A stretch of 13,160 nt of DNA from Desulfobacterales bacterium C00003060. Lineage in GTDB: Bacteria; Desulfobacterota; Desulfobacteria; Desulfobacterales; C00003060. The notes beneath the pieces are model-generated. The model was not told the DNA's origin and ran no database searches. It saw only the letters and a list, made by a program, of their open reading frames with translations. Shown piece after piece: positions 6,244 to 13,160 of this stretch (position 1 is its first letter; every line of letters begins with the position of its first letter). The stretch spans positions 1 to 13,160 of the forward strand of contig MAXP01000196.1 of NCBI GenBank assembly GCA_001751085.1, read 5' to 3'. Made by a program: the position numbers and the translations under genes.

Positions 6244-7140
6244 ATGAGACTGTTTATATCAAAGAACAAAAAATGGTTCGGATATCTCCTCTTTGCCTTG
6301 ATTCTAACATTGGCGCTCCTGTATTATCGTTTTCCTTCAGATGCCATCCGGTGCTACCTGCAGGCAGAGGTAGAAAGGGCAAATCCCAGGCTTGTTCTTT
6401 CAGTAAACCGCATAGAACCCAGGCTCCCCGTTGGTTTAAAGTTTATTGGAACCGAACTTGTTCTCAAAGACGAGCCCGACAAAGCGATTCTCCGGTCAGA
6501 CAGTCTTTTGCTTAAACCCCATGTTTGGTCATTGTTACGAGGGAAATCCGAGTATTCATTCCACTGCTTGGCTTATAGGGGTGAAGTAGGTGGCAGTGTC
6601 TATTTTGAGAAAGACCGCACGAGAGGTTCTATCGATACAGAAATCGAACTGAGGGATATTTACATTGGGGATTATGCCTATCTTTTACAACTGGTAGGGC
6701 ACAGCATAGAAGGAACCCTTGGCGGAACACTCTCATACAAAGGTCAGTACAAGTCCCTGATGGATGCCTCGGGGCAGGCAAATCTGCGGTTATCACACGG
6801 CAGGGTCGTGTTTTTACGGCCCTTTCTTATGTTAGAGGGTGTTGACTTTGACGAAATAGAAATCGAGATGGTTCTGAAGAAACAGGAGATAGATCTTACA
6901 CGACTTGAGCTTAAGGGCCGGCAATTGAACGGAACCTTGTCCGGGACCATAACGCTGAAAGAAGTACTTGCAGAAAGCAGCCTTGATCTCAGAGGCACGA
7001 TTGAACCGTTGGCAGAGTTCTTCAAAAGCACTGGAGGAATTCTCGATACCGTGGACTTCTTCGGGCAAGGTCTTAACAGGGGAATGATTTCCTTTGTTAT
7101 ACAGGGAACCCTGATGGATCCCAGAATGAAATCCACATAG
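6244..7140 (+). CDS. gspN: Type II secretion system protein GspN
   Basis: The product is 298 residues with a short basic N-terminus, one membrane helix (about residues 11-30, WFGYLLFALILTLALLYY) and a beta-rich AsmA-like periplasmic part. That part has repeated strand patterns such as SIEGTLGGTLSYKGQYKSL, LSHGRVVFLRPFLMLEGVDFDEIEIEM and LNGTLSGTITLKE. This is the pattern of GspN found in delta-type T2SS operons, an accessory inner-membrane protein whose exact role is uncertain. Location between gspM and gspC agrees. The ATG at 6244 lacks a ribosome-binding site and lies just after a 7-bp tandem repeat. A GTG at 6203 opens a 14-codon frame that ends in a TGA overlapping this ATG, so reinitiation is possible. 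I am confident of the family but not of the function. Confidence 0.85.
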   Translation: MRLFISKNKKWFGYLLFALILTLALLYYRFPSDAIRCYLQAEVERANPRLVLSVNRIEPRLPVGLKFIGTELVLKDEPDKAILRSDSLLLKPHVWSLLRGKSEYSFHCLAYRGEVGGSVYFEKDRTRGSIDTEIELRDIYIGDYAYLLQLVGHSIEGTLGGTLSYKGQYKSLMDASGQANLRLSHGRVVFLRPFLMLEGVDFDEIEIEMVLKKQEIDLTRLELKGRQLNGTLSGTITLKEVLAESSLDLRGTIEPLAEFFKSTGGILDTVDFFGQGLNRGMISFVIQGTLMDPRMKST

Positions 7141-7152
7141 CTGGCGAAATCT

Positions 7153-7998
7153 ATGACAAGGGCTTATCATACCATTTTCAACCTTCTTGCCTTGTCTGTT
7201 GTCATCTATATTGGGGTGGATGTGTTTTACAAGGTCGTCTGTGCAAGCCTAAGGCAAATCGACACCAAAGCCTTTGTGGTGCAGCAGCATATGCCGGATG
7301 ACAAAGGGCATCAGAAGCCGCTTCTGGATGATTACCGGTCGATAATTGGCAGGAATATCTTTGGTTCCGCAGACAGAGCTGCTGAAGAAGTTGAGGCAGT
7401 AGAGATTGAAGCCCTTGAACCAACTTCACTGAAGATAGCCCTTCTAGGAACAGTTACAGGCAGCCTACAGAATGCCTTTGCGGTTATCGAGGAGACCGAC
7501 ACGAAGAAGCAGGGTCTGTATAGGGTAGGGGAGAGCATTCAGGATGCCCTCATCAAAATGATCTTAAGAGGGAAGGTCATCCTGAGAGTTGATAATCGCG
7601 ACGAAATACTTACAATGGAAGAAGCTGCGGCCCGAAGAGGTAAGAAAAAGCTTTGGCCATCAAAGTCCGGTGGGACAGGAAGCACCATAACAGTCGGCCA
7701 CTCTGAGATCAAAGAATCTCTTAAGGACATTAACAAGCTCTTGTCGCAGGTGCGCATACGGCCTCATTTCAGGGACGGCAAGCCAGACGGGTTAGCAGTC
7801 AGCAGGATCAAGCAAGGCTCCATTTTTGCGAGATTGGAGCTGAAAGATGGAGACATAGTTAATAAGATAAATGGTAAGCCCATTAATAGCCCGGATGATG
7901 TACTGGGACTATATGAGCAACTGAAATCAGGGTCCCGTGTATCAATACAGATAAACCGAAAAGGTCAGACGAAAAACATAGATTACAGATTCAGATAA
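7153..7998 (+). CDS. gspC: T2SS inner-membrane/secretin bridge protein GspC with PDZ domain
   Basis: GspC links the inner-membrane platform to the GspD secretin. The 281-residue product has an N-terminal membrane anchor (about residues 8-29, IFNLLALSVVIYIGVDVFYKV). It then has a GspC homology region (about 60-155: YRSIIGRNIFGS, then LKIALLGTVTGSLQNAFAVI and YRVGESIQDALIKMI), which contacts the N0 domain of GspD. A C-terminal PDZ domain follows (about 205-281: VSRIKQGSIFARLELKDGDIVNKINGKPI). PDZ-containing GspC is the classical form, as opposed to coiled-coil GspC. It starts 12 nt after gspN and has no strong ribosome-binding site. In textbook operons gspC comes first, directly before gspD. 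Here two extra genes stand between them. Confidence 0.95.
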   Translation: MTRAYHTIFNLLALSVVIYIGVDVFYKVVCASLRQIDTKAFVVQQHMPDDKGHQKPLLDDYRSIIGRNIFGSADRAAEEVEAVEIEALEPTSLKIALLGTVTGSLQNAFAVIEETDTKKQGLYRVGESIQDALIKMILRGKVILRVDNRDEILTMEEAAARRGKKKLWPSKSGGTGSTITVGHSEIKESLKDINKLLSQVRIRPHFRDGKPDGLAVSRIKQGSIFARLELKDGDIVNKINGKPINSPDDVLGLYEQLKSGSRVSIQINRKGQTKNIDYRFR

Positions 7999-8097
7999 TC
8001 GTAGGCGTTCACGGGTTCACGGGTTCAGCGGTTCAGGGACTGCGGGCTTCAATGCCGTCTTTGTCCTGAACCTGTGAACGGTTACCACTCAACAACT
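7999..8097. repeat. gspC-ATPase gap: four 8-bp units facing an inverted partial copy
   Basis: GTTCACGG (8007-8014), GTTCACGG (8015-8022), GTTCAGCG (8023-8030) and GTTCAGGG (8031-8038) form a degenerate tandem array. The segment TCCTGAACCTGTGAACG (8064-8080) is an inverted counterpart, complementary to two adjacent units at about 14 of 17 positions, so the RNA could fold back over a loop of roughly 30 nt. There is no T-run after it. A single GTTCACGG also occurs at 652-659, before gspG. No gene is seen in the gap. Confidence 0.7.
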
Positions 8098-9693
8098 ATG
8101 TACACTTCTTATTTTGGTTTTAGGGAAAATCCTTTCAGCTTAACACCAGATCCAAACTACCTTTATTTTAGCCGCAACCATAAGGAGGCCTTTGATCATC
8201 TCCTTTATGGAATCAACGAGCGAAAAGGCTTCATTGTTATTACCGGCGGTATTGGCACAGGAAAAACTACGCTCTGTCGGGCACTTCTGGACACGATTGA
8301 TTCATCCACGAAAACTGCATTGATATTCAACGCCTATGTTTCGGACATGGAACTTCTGCGGACCATCAATCAGGAGTTTGGCATCGGGGCGGGTGTGGGG
8401 ACCCAGAGCAAGAAAGACTATGTTGACAGCCTGAATGAATACTTGCTTGAGACCTTCAGCCGGGGTGGCAATTCTGTCCTGTTGATCGATGAAGCCCAAA
8501 ATCTTTCCCGCACCGTCCTTGAGCAGATACGCATGCTATCGAACCTTGAAACCGAAAAGGAGAAACTAGTTCAGATCGTCCTTGCCGGGCAAACCGAATT
8601 AAGGGAGTTTCTGGCCTCACCCTCTTTGAGGCAACTCAATGAGCGCATAATGGTTCGCTATGACCTGAAACCCCTGGATAAGAAGGAAGTCCAGGGTTAT
8701 GTGGAACATCGATTAGTAGTGGCAGGCGGCAAGGGGAATCTACGATTTACAAAGGGTGCCCATGAGGCAATATATGCCTACTCTCAGGGGAATCCAAGGC
8801 GGATCAATGGAGTTTGTGACCGGGCCCTCCTTATCGCTTACTCCATGGATGAGTTTACCATATCGAGAAGAACGATTCAAAAGGCGATTGATGACATCCG
8901 GGGCGATGTGGCACTCAAGGCCAGGCCAAGGGGTTTGTTTCAGAAAAAGTTTACCTCGCTATTCATTCCCCTATTGCTTGTGCTGATCATTGCGGCAGGC
9001 TTTGGTGGGTGGAATTACAGAAAAGAGATTTCAGCGTTGATCTCAGGCGAGCACGAGGTTTCGGTGGCACAGACCGAAAGGACCCAATCCGCACCCGTGA
9101 GACCCAGGATGAAAGAAGAAACCCTGTTTCTTGATGAGCAAACCAGCCTTGCAGGGCTCTTCAGGTTTTTTTATGCAAAGGAATTCCAGAGAAATTATGC
9201 CGGAAATGACGTTCATTTGGGCCTTTATTCCACCTATACAGCCCCCGAACATTATATTATGTTTAAGAAGCCTTTTCGCGTATGTGTGGATGGCGCCGCC
9301 CCCCATGCTGGCCCCAGCAGCAGCGCAGCCCTGCCCTGCGCTCGATATCTGTTGATCCGGGAACTGACAGCGGACGGTGCAATGGCAATCAATGCTGACG
9401 GCGAGGAGCAGCCCGTTACCAGGGACTTTATCCTTACTCATTGGGGTCAAGGGGTTTCCTGGGTATATCCCTATAAGAACTATGCTGTTGATATGGTCAA
9501 GGGGATGCGTGGCCTGGATGTTATCAAACTGCAACAGACATTGAAAAGGATAGGTTATTCGGTTGGACCCACGGGGCTTTATGACGAGCCCACGTTTGAT
9601 CAGGTCATGAGATTCCAGGGCGATTTCGGGTTAATCGCCGATGGGATTGCCGGTACACGTACTAAGGGTCTATTATATCAGATGTCAGAATGA
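8098..9693 (+). CDS. gspA: ExeA/GspA-type AAA ATPase with C-terminal peptidoglycan-binding domain
   Basis: This 531-residue protein resembles ExeA/GspA, an inner-membrane ATPase that helps the GspD secretin assemble across the peptidoglycan. It opens with MYTSYFGFRENPFSLTPDP, the typical family start. Walker A is GGIGTGKTT (residues 50-58) and Walker B is SVLLIDEAQ, with Asp131 and Glu132. A membrane helix lies at about 285-307. The periplasmic part holds a diverged C39-like region ending FILTHWGQGVSWVYPYKN, without a clear catalytic Cys-His set. A peptidoglycan-binding repeat (about 468-529, MRGLDVIKLQQTLKRIGY to GIAGTRTKGLL) closes the protein. A small Ala/Pro/Ser-rich insert (AAPHAGPSSSAALPCA, about 9294-9341) interrupts the C39-like part. 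ATG 8098 is preferred over GTG 8074, which lies in the upstream repeat. Confidence 0.9.
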   Translation: MYTSYFGFRENPFSLTPDPNYLYFSRNHKEAFDHLLYGINERKGFIVITGGIGTGKTTLCRALLDTIDSSTKTALIFNAYVSDMELLRTINQEFGIGAGVGTQSKKDYVDSLNEYLLETFSRGGNSVLLIDEAQNLSRTVLEQIRMLSNLETEKEKLVQIVLAGQTELREFLASPSLRQLNERIMVRYDLKPLDKKEVQGYVEHRLVVAGGKGNLRFTKGAHEAIYAYSQGNPRRINGVCDRALLIAYSMDEFTISRRTIQKAIDDIRGDVALKARPRGLFQKKFTSLFIPLLLVLIIAAGFGGWNYRKEISALISGEHEVSVAQTERTQSAPVRPRMKEETLFLDEQTSLAGLFRFFYAKEFQRNYAGNDVHLGLYSTYTAPEHYIMFKKPFRVCVDGAAPHAGPSSSAALPCARYLLIRELTADGAMAINADGEEQPVTRDFILTHWGQGVSWVYPYKNYAVDMVKGMRGLDVIKLQQTLKRIGYSVGPTGLYDEPTFDQVMRFQGDFGLIADGIAGTRTKGLLYQMSE

Positions 9694-9694
9694 T

Positions 9695-10345
9695 ATGAGC
9701 TATATCAATGAGGCCCTTAAGAAGGCTCAGAAAGAAAAAGAGACCCGATACCATAAATACCATGGAATTGCGTCTGAGGCAGGACACAAACATAGGTTTT
9801 TTCCCGGCAAAGCCCTATGGTGGGCTTTTTTTTGCCTGATCCCCTTTGCTGTTACGGCCTATTTGTTGTTATTTCACAGAGGTACAGAGCCTCACAACCG
9901 TCAACCCCCAGGCTTTGAAGCTATTCCGCTGCCGGAACGCCCAGGCGCTGCGGCCTTATGTGAAAAGGCCATTGTTTTACACAGGAGTGGCAATTTGCAA
10001 GAGGCTAAGCGACTCTATGAGGAAACCCTCTGCCAATATCCTGATCACGTAGAAGCACTAAACAATTTGGGGGTCATACATATCCATGACAATAACTACT
10101 CATCGGCCCGTGCATCTTTTGCGAAAGCCATTCGGATCAGACCTGACTATGTGGATGCTTGTTACAATTTGGCTTGCCTCCATGCCCTTGAGGGGGATGT
10201 GATAGAGGGCCTTGTTTATCTGAAAAAGGCGGTTTCACTGGACAAATCGGTAAAGGACTGGGCACGGATGGACTCGGACTTGCAAAACCTTCGTGGAGAT
10301 CCGGAGTTTGAAGAGATGACAGAGAGTCATGGAGTCATGGAGTGA
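9695..10345 (+). CDS. Membrane-anchored TPR protein with GspB-like N-terminus
   Basis: The product is 216 residues from ATG 9695, which sits 1 nt after the ATPase stop. The N-terminus MSYINEALKKAQKEKE resembles the opening motif of GspB/ExeB proteins, the partners of GspA/ExeA. A membrane helix follows (about residues 39-60, KALWWAFFCLIPFAVTAYLL). The rest is periplasmic and contains about three TPR units (about 83-195), for example AKRLYEETLCQYPDHVEALNNLG and ARASFAKAIRIRPDYVDACYNLA, where canonical GspB would have its own C-terminal domain. Position between gspA and gspD suggests it works with the ATPase in secretin assembly, possibly as a scaffold or pilotin-like factor. That role is inferred. 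The last codons (ESHGVME) come from an 8-bp tandem repeat that continues into gspD. I give no gene symbol because it is not a standard GspB. Confidence 0.85.
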   Translation: MSYINEALKKAQKEKETRYHKYHGIASEAGHKHRFFPGKALWWAFFCLIPFAVTAYLLLFHRGTEPHNRQPPGFEAIPLPERPGAAALCEKAIVLHRSGNLQEAKRLYEETLCQYPDHVEALNNLGVIHIHDNNYSSARASFAKAIRIRPDYVDACYNLACLHALEGDVIEGLVYLKKAVSLDKSVKDWARMDSDLQNLRGDPEFEEMTESHGVME

Positions 10346-10347
10346 TG
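10324..10347. repeat. 8-bp tandem repeat forming the gene junction before gspD
   Basis: GAGTCATG (10324-10331), GAGTCATG (10332-10339) and GAGTGATG (10340-10347) are three head-to-tail copies. The C-to-G change in the third copy creates the TGA stop of the TPR gene (10343-10345) and leaves the ATG (10345-10347) that starts gspD. The middle copy supplies a GGAG (10331-10334) ten bases before that ATG. Confidence 0.85.
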
Positions 10348-12474
10348 CAGCTACATTCGATCCGAAGATGTATTCTCTGCCTTCTATGGATAGGGCTGTG
10401 GCTGCTCACAGGTAGTTCCGTAGCCTCGGGTGCCCGTGTTGCAGGGGAGGAGGGCGTGAAACCCGCGGCCTCCGGAGCAGCCCAACCTGCTGCCGCGCCA
10501 CTGCCAGGGAAGCCTGCAGCAGAGAAGCCTCATGCACAGGCCCCTGCCCCCGAAGAGCCTGTGCAGGTTCAGCAGACAGCACCGCCAAGAAAGCAGGGCC
10601 CAGAGCAGCAACAAGCCCCGGCAAATCAAGCGTCCGATACGCGTTATGTGACCATAGATTTCGACAATGTAGATATCGCGCTTTTTATCAAGTTCATCAG
10701 CGAACTGACCGGCAAGAACTTTGTGATTGATAAAGCGGTCAGGGGAATGGTGACGATCATCTCCCCTACCAAGATTTCAGTAGATGAGGCATACAAGGTG
10801 TTTGAGTCTGTGTTGGATGTGCATGGCTTTGCTGCAGTGCCTGCAGGCAGTGTCATCAAGATCATGCCGGCAGGCCAGGCTCGGTCAAAAAATATTGAAA
10901 CAAGGTTGCGCCAGGAGGCTATCGATCCCGAAGACAGGGTGGTCACACAACTGGTCCCCCTTGAGTATGCAGATCCCGATGAGCTGAAGAAGCTTTTTTC
11001 CCCTTTGATATCAAAAAGCAGCGTGATTATTTCCTACCCCCCTACCGGTATGTTGATTGTGACTGATGTCCTTTCCAACATCAAACGCCTGCTCTGTATC
11101 GTAAAGGCGATTGATGTGGTTGGTATAGGCGAAGAAATATCAGTGATCCCGCTTGAGAATGCCACGGCAAGCGTTTTGGTGAAATCGCTGGTGTCTGTTT
11201 TTCAGGGCAAGGCCCGAAAAAAAAGCGTACCTGTGAGACCCCAGGTCAAGATTATAGCCGATGAGCGGACCAATTCCCTGGTTATTGCGGCCTCCAAGGA
11301 CGAGACACGAAGGGTCAAAGAGCTTATTGACTTGTTGGACAAGGACCCCCCCCGTGGCGAAGGGGATATCCACGTGTATTATCTTAGTAATGCCAATGCC
11401 GATGATCTAACCAAGGTTTTGATGGCCCTTCCCGCAAAGCAGGCAAAAACTATCAAAAAGGGAAAGACCCCCGTCATTTCCAAGGAAGTTCAGATCGTGG
11501 CCGATAAGGCGACCAATTCCCTTGTCATTACGGCAGGCAAGGACGACTATCTTGTTCTCGAAGACGTGATCAAGAAACTCGATATTCCGAGAGCAATGGT
11601 CTATATCGAATGCCTGATAATGGAAGTTCGAGTGACAAAGGATTTTGAGCTTGGCGTGGAGTGGAGGGCGGCAAACGATATTGGAAGTTATGACGGCAGG
11701 GAGTTTGCGGTTTTTGGAGGGTATGGATCGAAAGAGAGCATTTTTCCAACTCCTACAGAGACTGGTATAGCCCTTCCTGCCGGATTGGCCCTGGGGGTTC
11801 TTGGCGAGGGCATTACAATCGGCGGAATTACGTTTCCTACCATAGGGGCTGTGGTACGAGCATACAAGAGTGATTCCGATGTGCATATCATTTCAACCCC
11901 GCAGATATTGACAACTGACAATGAGGAGGCTGGGATCGAAGTAGGAGAGAATGTGCCGTATGTGACCAGAATGGAAACAACGGAAACATATAGAGACTAC
12001 AGCAATTATGAATACAAGGATGTAGGGGTGACTCTCAAGATTACTCCTCAGATCAACCAGGAAAGATTTGTTCGGCTAAAGGTCTTTCAAGAAGTCATTA
12101 AGATGACTGAAGATGCTGCAAAGAGCAACTATAGGCCTACTACGTTAAAACGCCTGGCGGAAACCACGGTCATAGTTAAAGATGGCGACACAGTGGTTAT
12201 TGGAGGATTGATCGGCGATGACATGACCCGCACTAAGTATGAGGTGCCGTGCTTGGGCAATATCCCGTTGCTGGGTTGGCTTTTCAGATCAAGCTCAAGG
12301 TCTGGTACAAAGACCAACCTTTTCGTGTTTCTTACCCCTCATATTATTGAAAACCCGGCAGAGGCCAAGAAAATATATGAGGAAAAAAAGGAGCAAATCG
12401 ACAAGGTCGAGGAAGGTGTAATCAAGATGTATGAAACGCCGGAATACAGAGGCCGGGAAATAGAGATTCAATGA
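10345..12474 (+). CDS. gspD: Type II secretion outer-membrane secretin GspD
   Basis: GspD forms the multimeric outer-membrane channel. From ATG 10345 it has 709 residues: a Sec signal peptide (about 1-30, RRCILCLLWIGLWLLTGSSV, no lipobox), then an unusual Ala/Pro/Gln-rich low-complexity linker (about 30-98). N0 follows (about 100-175, YVTIDFDNVDIALFIKFISE), then N1 (about 199-260, VPLEYADPDELKKLFSPLI), N2 (about 266-335, VIPLENATASVLVKSLVSVF) and N3 (about 343-425). The secretin core ends with the signature VPCLGNIPLLGWLF (634-647) and TNLFVFLTPHII (to about 667), followed by a charged helical tail of about 40 residues. GTG 10342 would add one Met in frame. ATG 10345 is chosen because it overlaps the previous stop (TGATG) with GGAG ten bases upstream. 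The linker before N0 is not part of the usual secretin core. Confidence 0.97.
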   Translation: MQLHSIRRCILCLLWIGLWLLTGSSVASGARVAGEEGVKPAASGAAQPAAAPLPGKPAAEKPHAQAPAPEEPVQVQQTAPPRKQGPEQQQAPANQASDTRYVTIDFDNVDIALFIKFISELTGKNFVIDKAVRGMVTIISPTKISVDEAYKVFESVLDVHGFAAVPAGSVIKIMPAGQARSKNIETRLRQEAIDPEDRVVTQLVPLEYADPDELKKLFSPLISKSSVIISYPPTGMLIVTDVLSNIKRLLCIVKAIDVVGIGEEISVIPLENATASVLVKSLVSVFQGKARKKSVPVRPQVKIIADERTNSLVIAASKDETRRVKELIDLLDKDPPRGEGDIHVYYLSNANADDLTKVLMALPAKQAKTIKKGKTPVISKEVQIVADKATNSLVITAGKDDYLVLEDVIKKLDIPRAMVYIECLIMEVRVTKDFELGVEWRAANDIGSYDGREFAVFGGYGSKESIFPTPTETGIALPAGLALGVLGEGITIGGITFPTIGAVVRAYKSDSDVHIISTPQILTTDNEEAGIEVGENVPYVTRMETTETYRDYSNYEYKDVGVTLKITPQINQERFVRLKVFQEVIKMTEDAAKSNYRPTTLKRLAETTVIVKDGDTVVIGGLIGDDMTRTKYEVPCLGNIPLLGWLFRSSSRSGTKTNLFVFLTPHIIENPAEAKKIYEEKKEQIDKVEEGVIKMYETPEYRGREIEIQ

Positions 12475-12478
12475 GTCT

Positions 12479-12511
12479 ATGAATCCGCAACGAGCCACAA
12501 CGGTAACATGA
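12479..12511 (+). other. Possible 10-codon mini-ORF bridging gspD and gspE
   Basis: ATG 12479, 5 nt after the gspD stop, opens 10 codons (MNPQRATTVT) that end in a TGA at 12509-12511, overlapping the gspE ATG as ATGA. gspE itself has no visible ribosome-binding site, so reinitiation after this frame is a reasonable explanation. There is no direct proof of translation. Confidence 0.3.
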
Positions 12512-13160
12512 AACTGGTCGGCAAGATATTATCAGAGACCTCCGGCCTTTCCGAAGAAGCCCTTGCTGATGCCCTCAGGATCCAAGAGCAAAAAGGGGGC
12601 CTGATCGGGGAGATCCTGTTCCGGCAGAAGGCTATTTCAGAGTCTGATCTGTTGAAGGCCCTTGGCCTCCAGTTTGACCTGCCGTTTTTGCCTGATCTTC
12701 CAATGGAAGATATGAACACCGATTTTACTGAAAAGGTGTCCATACAGTTTCTTAAGAAATACAAGATGGTCCCGGTGTTGACCTCAAGTGAGGTCTGTGT
12801 GGCTGTCAATGATCCTCTTGCGTTTCAACCTTTGGACGATCTGCGCCTGGTCCTGGGATGGGACGGGGTACAAGCCTTGCTTGTCCCATATTCAGCTATA
12901 ATTTCGGCTATCAATCTTGCCTATGATATGAGCCAGGATTCTGCTGAGCAGGTTATCCAGGACATGCATGAGGAAGACAGCGATCTGATCCTGTCTGAGA
13001 TAGAGGAAACCGGTGATCTTCTTGATGATACAAGTGATGCGCCCATTATCAGGCTGGTCAACCTGATGCTCTCGCAGGCTGTGAAATCACGCGCCAGCGA
13101 CATTCACGTTGAACCATATCAAGGCAAGCTCAAGATCCGCTACCGCGTGGATGGCATCCT
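12508..13160 (+). CDS. gspE: T2SS assembly ATPase GspE, N-terminal part
   Basis: The frame runs open from ATG 12508 to the window end (217 codons plus 2 bases), so the Walker motifs are not visible. The N-terminal domain begins MKLVGKILSETSGLSEEALADAL, with the pattern KGGLIGEILFRQKAISESDLLKALGLQFDLPFL typical of the T2SSE/MshEN N-domain that binds the GspL cytoplasmic domain. After an acidic linker (about 150-175) comes the conserved start of the second domain, DAPIIRLVNLMLSQAVKSRA followed by SDIHVEPYQGKLKIRYRVDG, which is diagnostic for the GspE/PulE/PilB secretion ATPase superfamily. Placement after gspD argues for GspE rather than PilB. The start lacks a ribosome-binding site and is overlapped by the TGA of a mini-ORF. 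Confidence 0.94.
   Translation, partial: MKLVGKILSETSGLSEEALADALRIQEQKGGLIGEILFRQKAISESDLLKALGLQFDLPFLPDLPMEDMNTDFTEKVSIQFLKKYKMVPVLTSSEVCVAVNDPLAFQPLDDLRLVLGWDGVQALLVPYSAIISAINLAYDMSQDSAEQVIQDMHEEDSDLILSEIEETGDLLDDTSDAPIIRLVNLMLSQAVKSRASDIHVEPYQGKLKIRYRVDGI

Noticed and set aside
6165..6515. Plus-strand frame overlapping the start of gspN
   Set aside because: It is composed of intergenic repeat plus an out-of-frame read of gspN. The gspN frame has a membrane helix and AsmA-like strands.
8074..8097. GTG start for the ATPase at 8074
   Set aside because: The GTG lies within the inverted repeat. ATG 8098 begins the conserved family N-terminus MYTSYFGF.
11407..11886. Minus-strand open frame of 159 codons opposite gspD
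   Set aside because: It lies fully within the conserved secretin gene and has no recognisable protein features.

Overview
The window is a single, densely packed, plus-strand operon segment encoding a nearly complete type II secretion system (T2SS). Gene content and style suggest a sulfate-reducer-like member of Desulfobacterota (former Deltaproteobacteria). The grounds are a GspN of the short type, a GspL with a PilM-like N-terminus, an ExeA-type ATPase with a C-terminal peptidoglycan-binding domain, medium GC, and gaps filled by short-period repeats. The taxonomic call is an inference from family resemblance.

Layout: the 3' end of gspF (1-407); a 288-nt gap holding a nested inverted-repeat element; the pseudopilin block gspG-gspH-gspI-gspJ-gspK (696-3874); the inner-membrane assembly platform gspL and gspM (3884-6093); a 150-nt gap with small repeats; gspN and gspC (6244-7998); a 99-nt gap with an inverted repeat; an ExeA/GspA-type ATPase (8098-9693); a membrane-anchored TPR protein with a GspB-like N-terminus (9695-10345); the outer-membrane secretin gspD (10345-12474); and the first 217 codons of the assembly ATPase gspE (12508 to the window end). 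No gene on the minus strand, no RNA gene, no CRISPR array and no transposase was found.

How the parts work together: GspE (cytoplasmic ATPase) with GspF, GspL and GspM forms the inner-membrane platform. This platform assembles the GspG major pseudopilin on a GspH-I-J-K tip. GspC bridges the platform to the GspD secretin through its periplasmic HR and PDZ domains. The ExeA-type ATPase and the TPR/GspB-like protein sit directly before gspD and probably help the secretin insert through the peptidoglycan, as ExeA/ExeB do in Aeromonas. No prepilin peptidase (gspO/pilD), which the five pseudopilins need, is in the window.

The gene order F-G-H-I-J-K-L-M-N-C-(A-B)-D-E is a circular permutation of the textbook C-D-E-F-G-H-I-J-K-L-M-N order. 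The most unusual material lies at gene junctions: several families of short tandem or inverted repeats, a hairpin repeat inserted in frame inside gspL, and very short ORFs that end in a TGA overlapping the next gene's ATG. I see no wholly new system. The novelty here is in these junction elements and in the GspB-TPR architecture.
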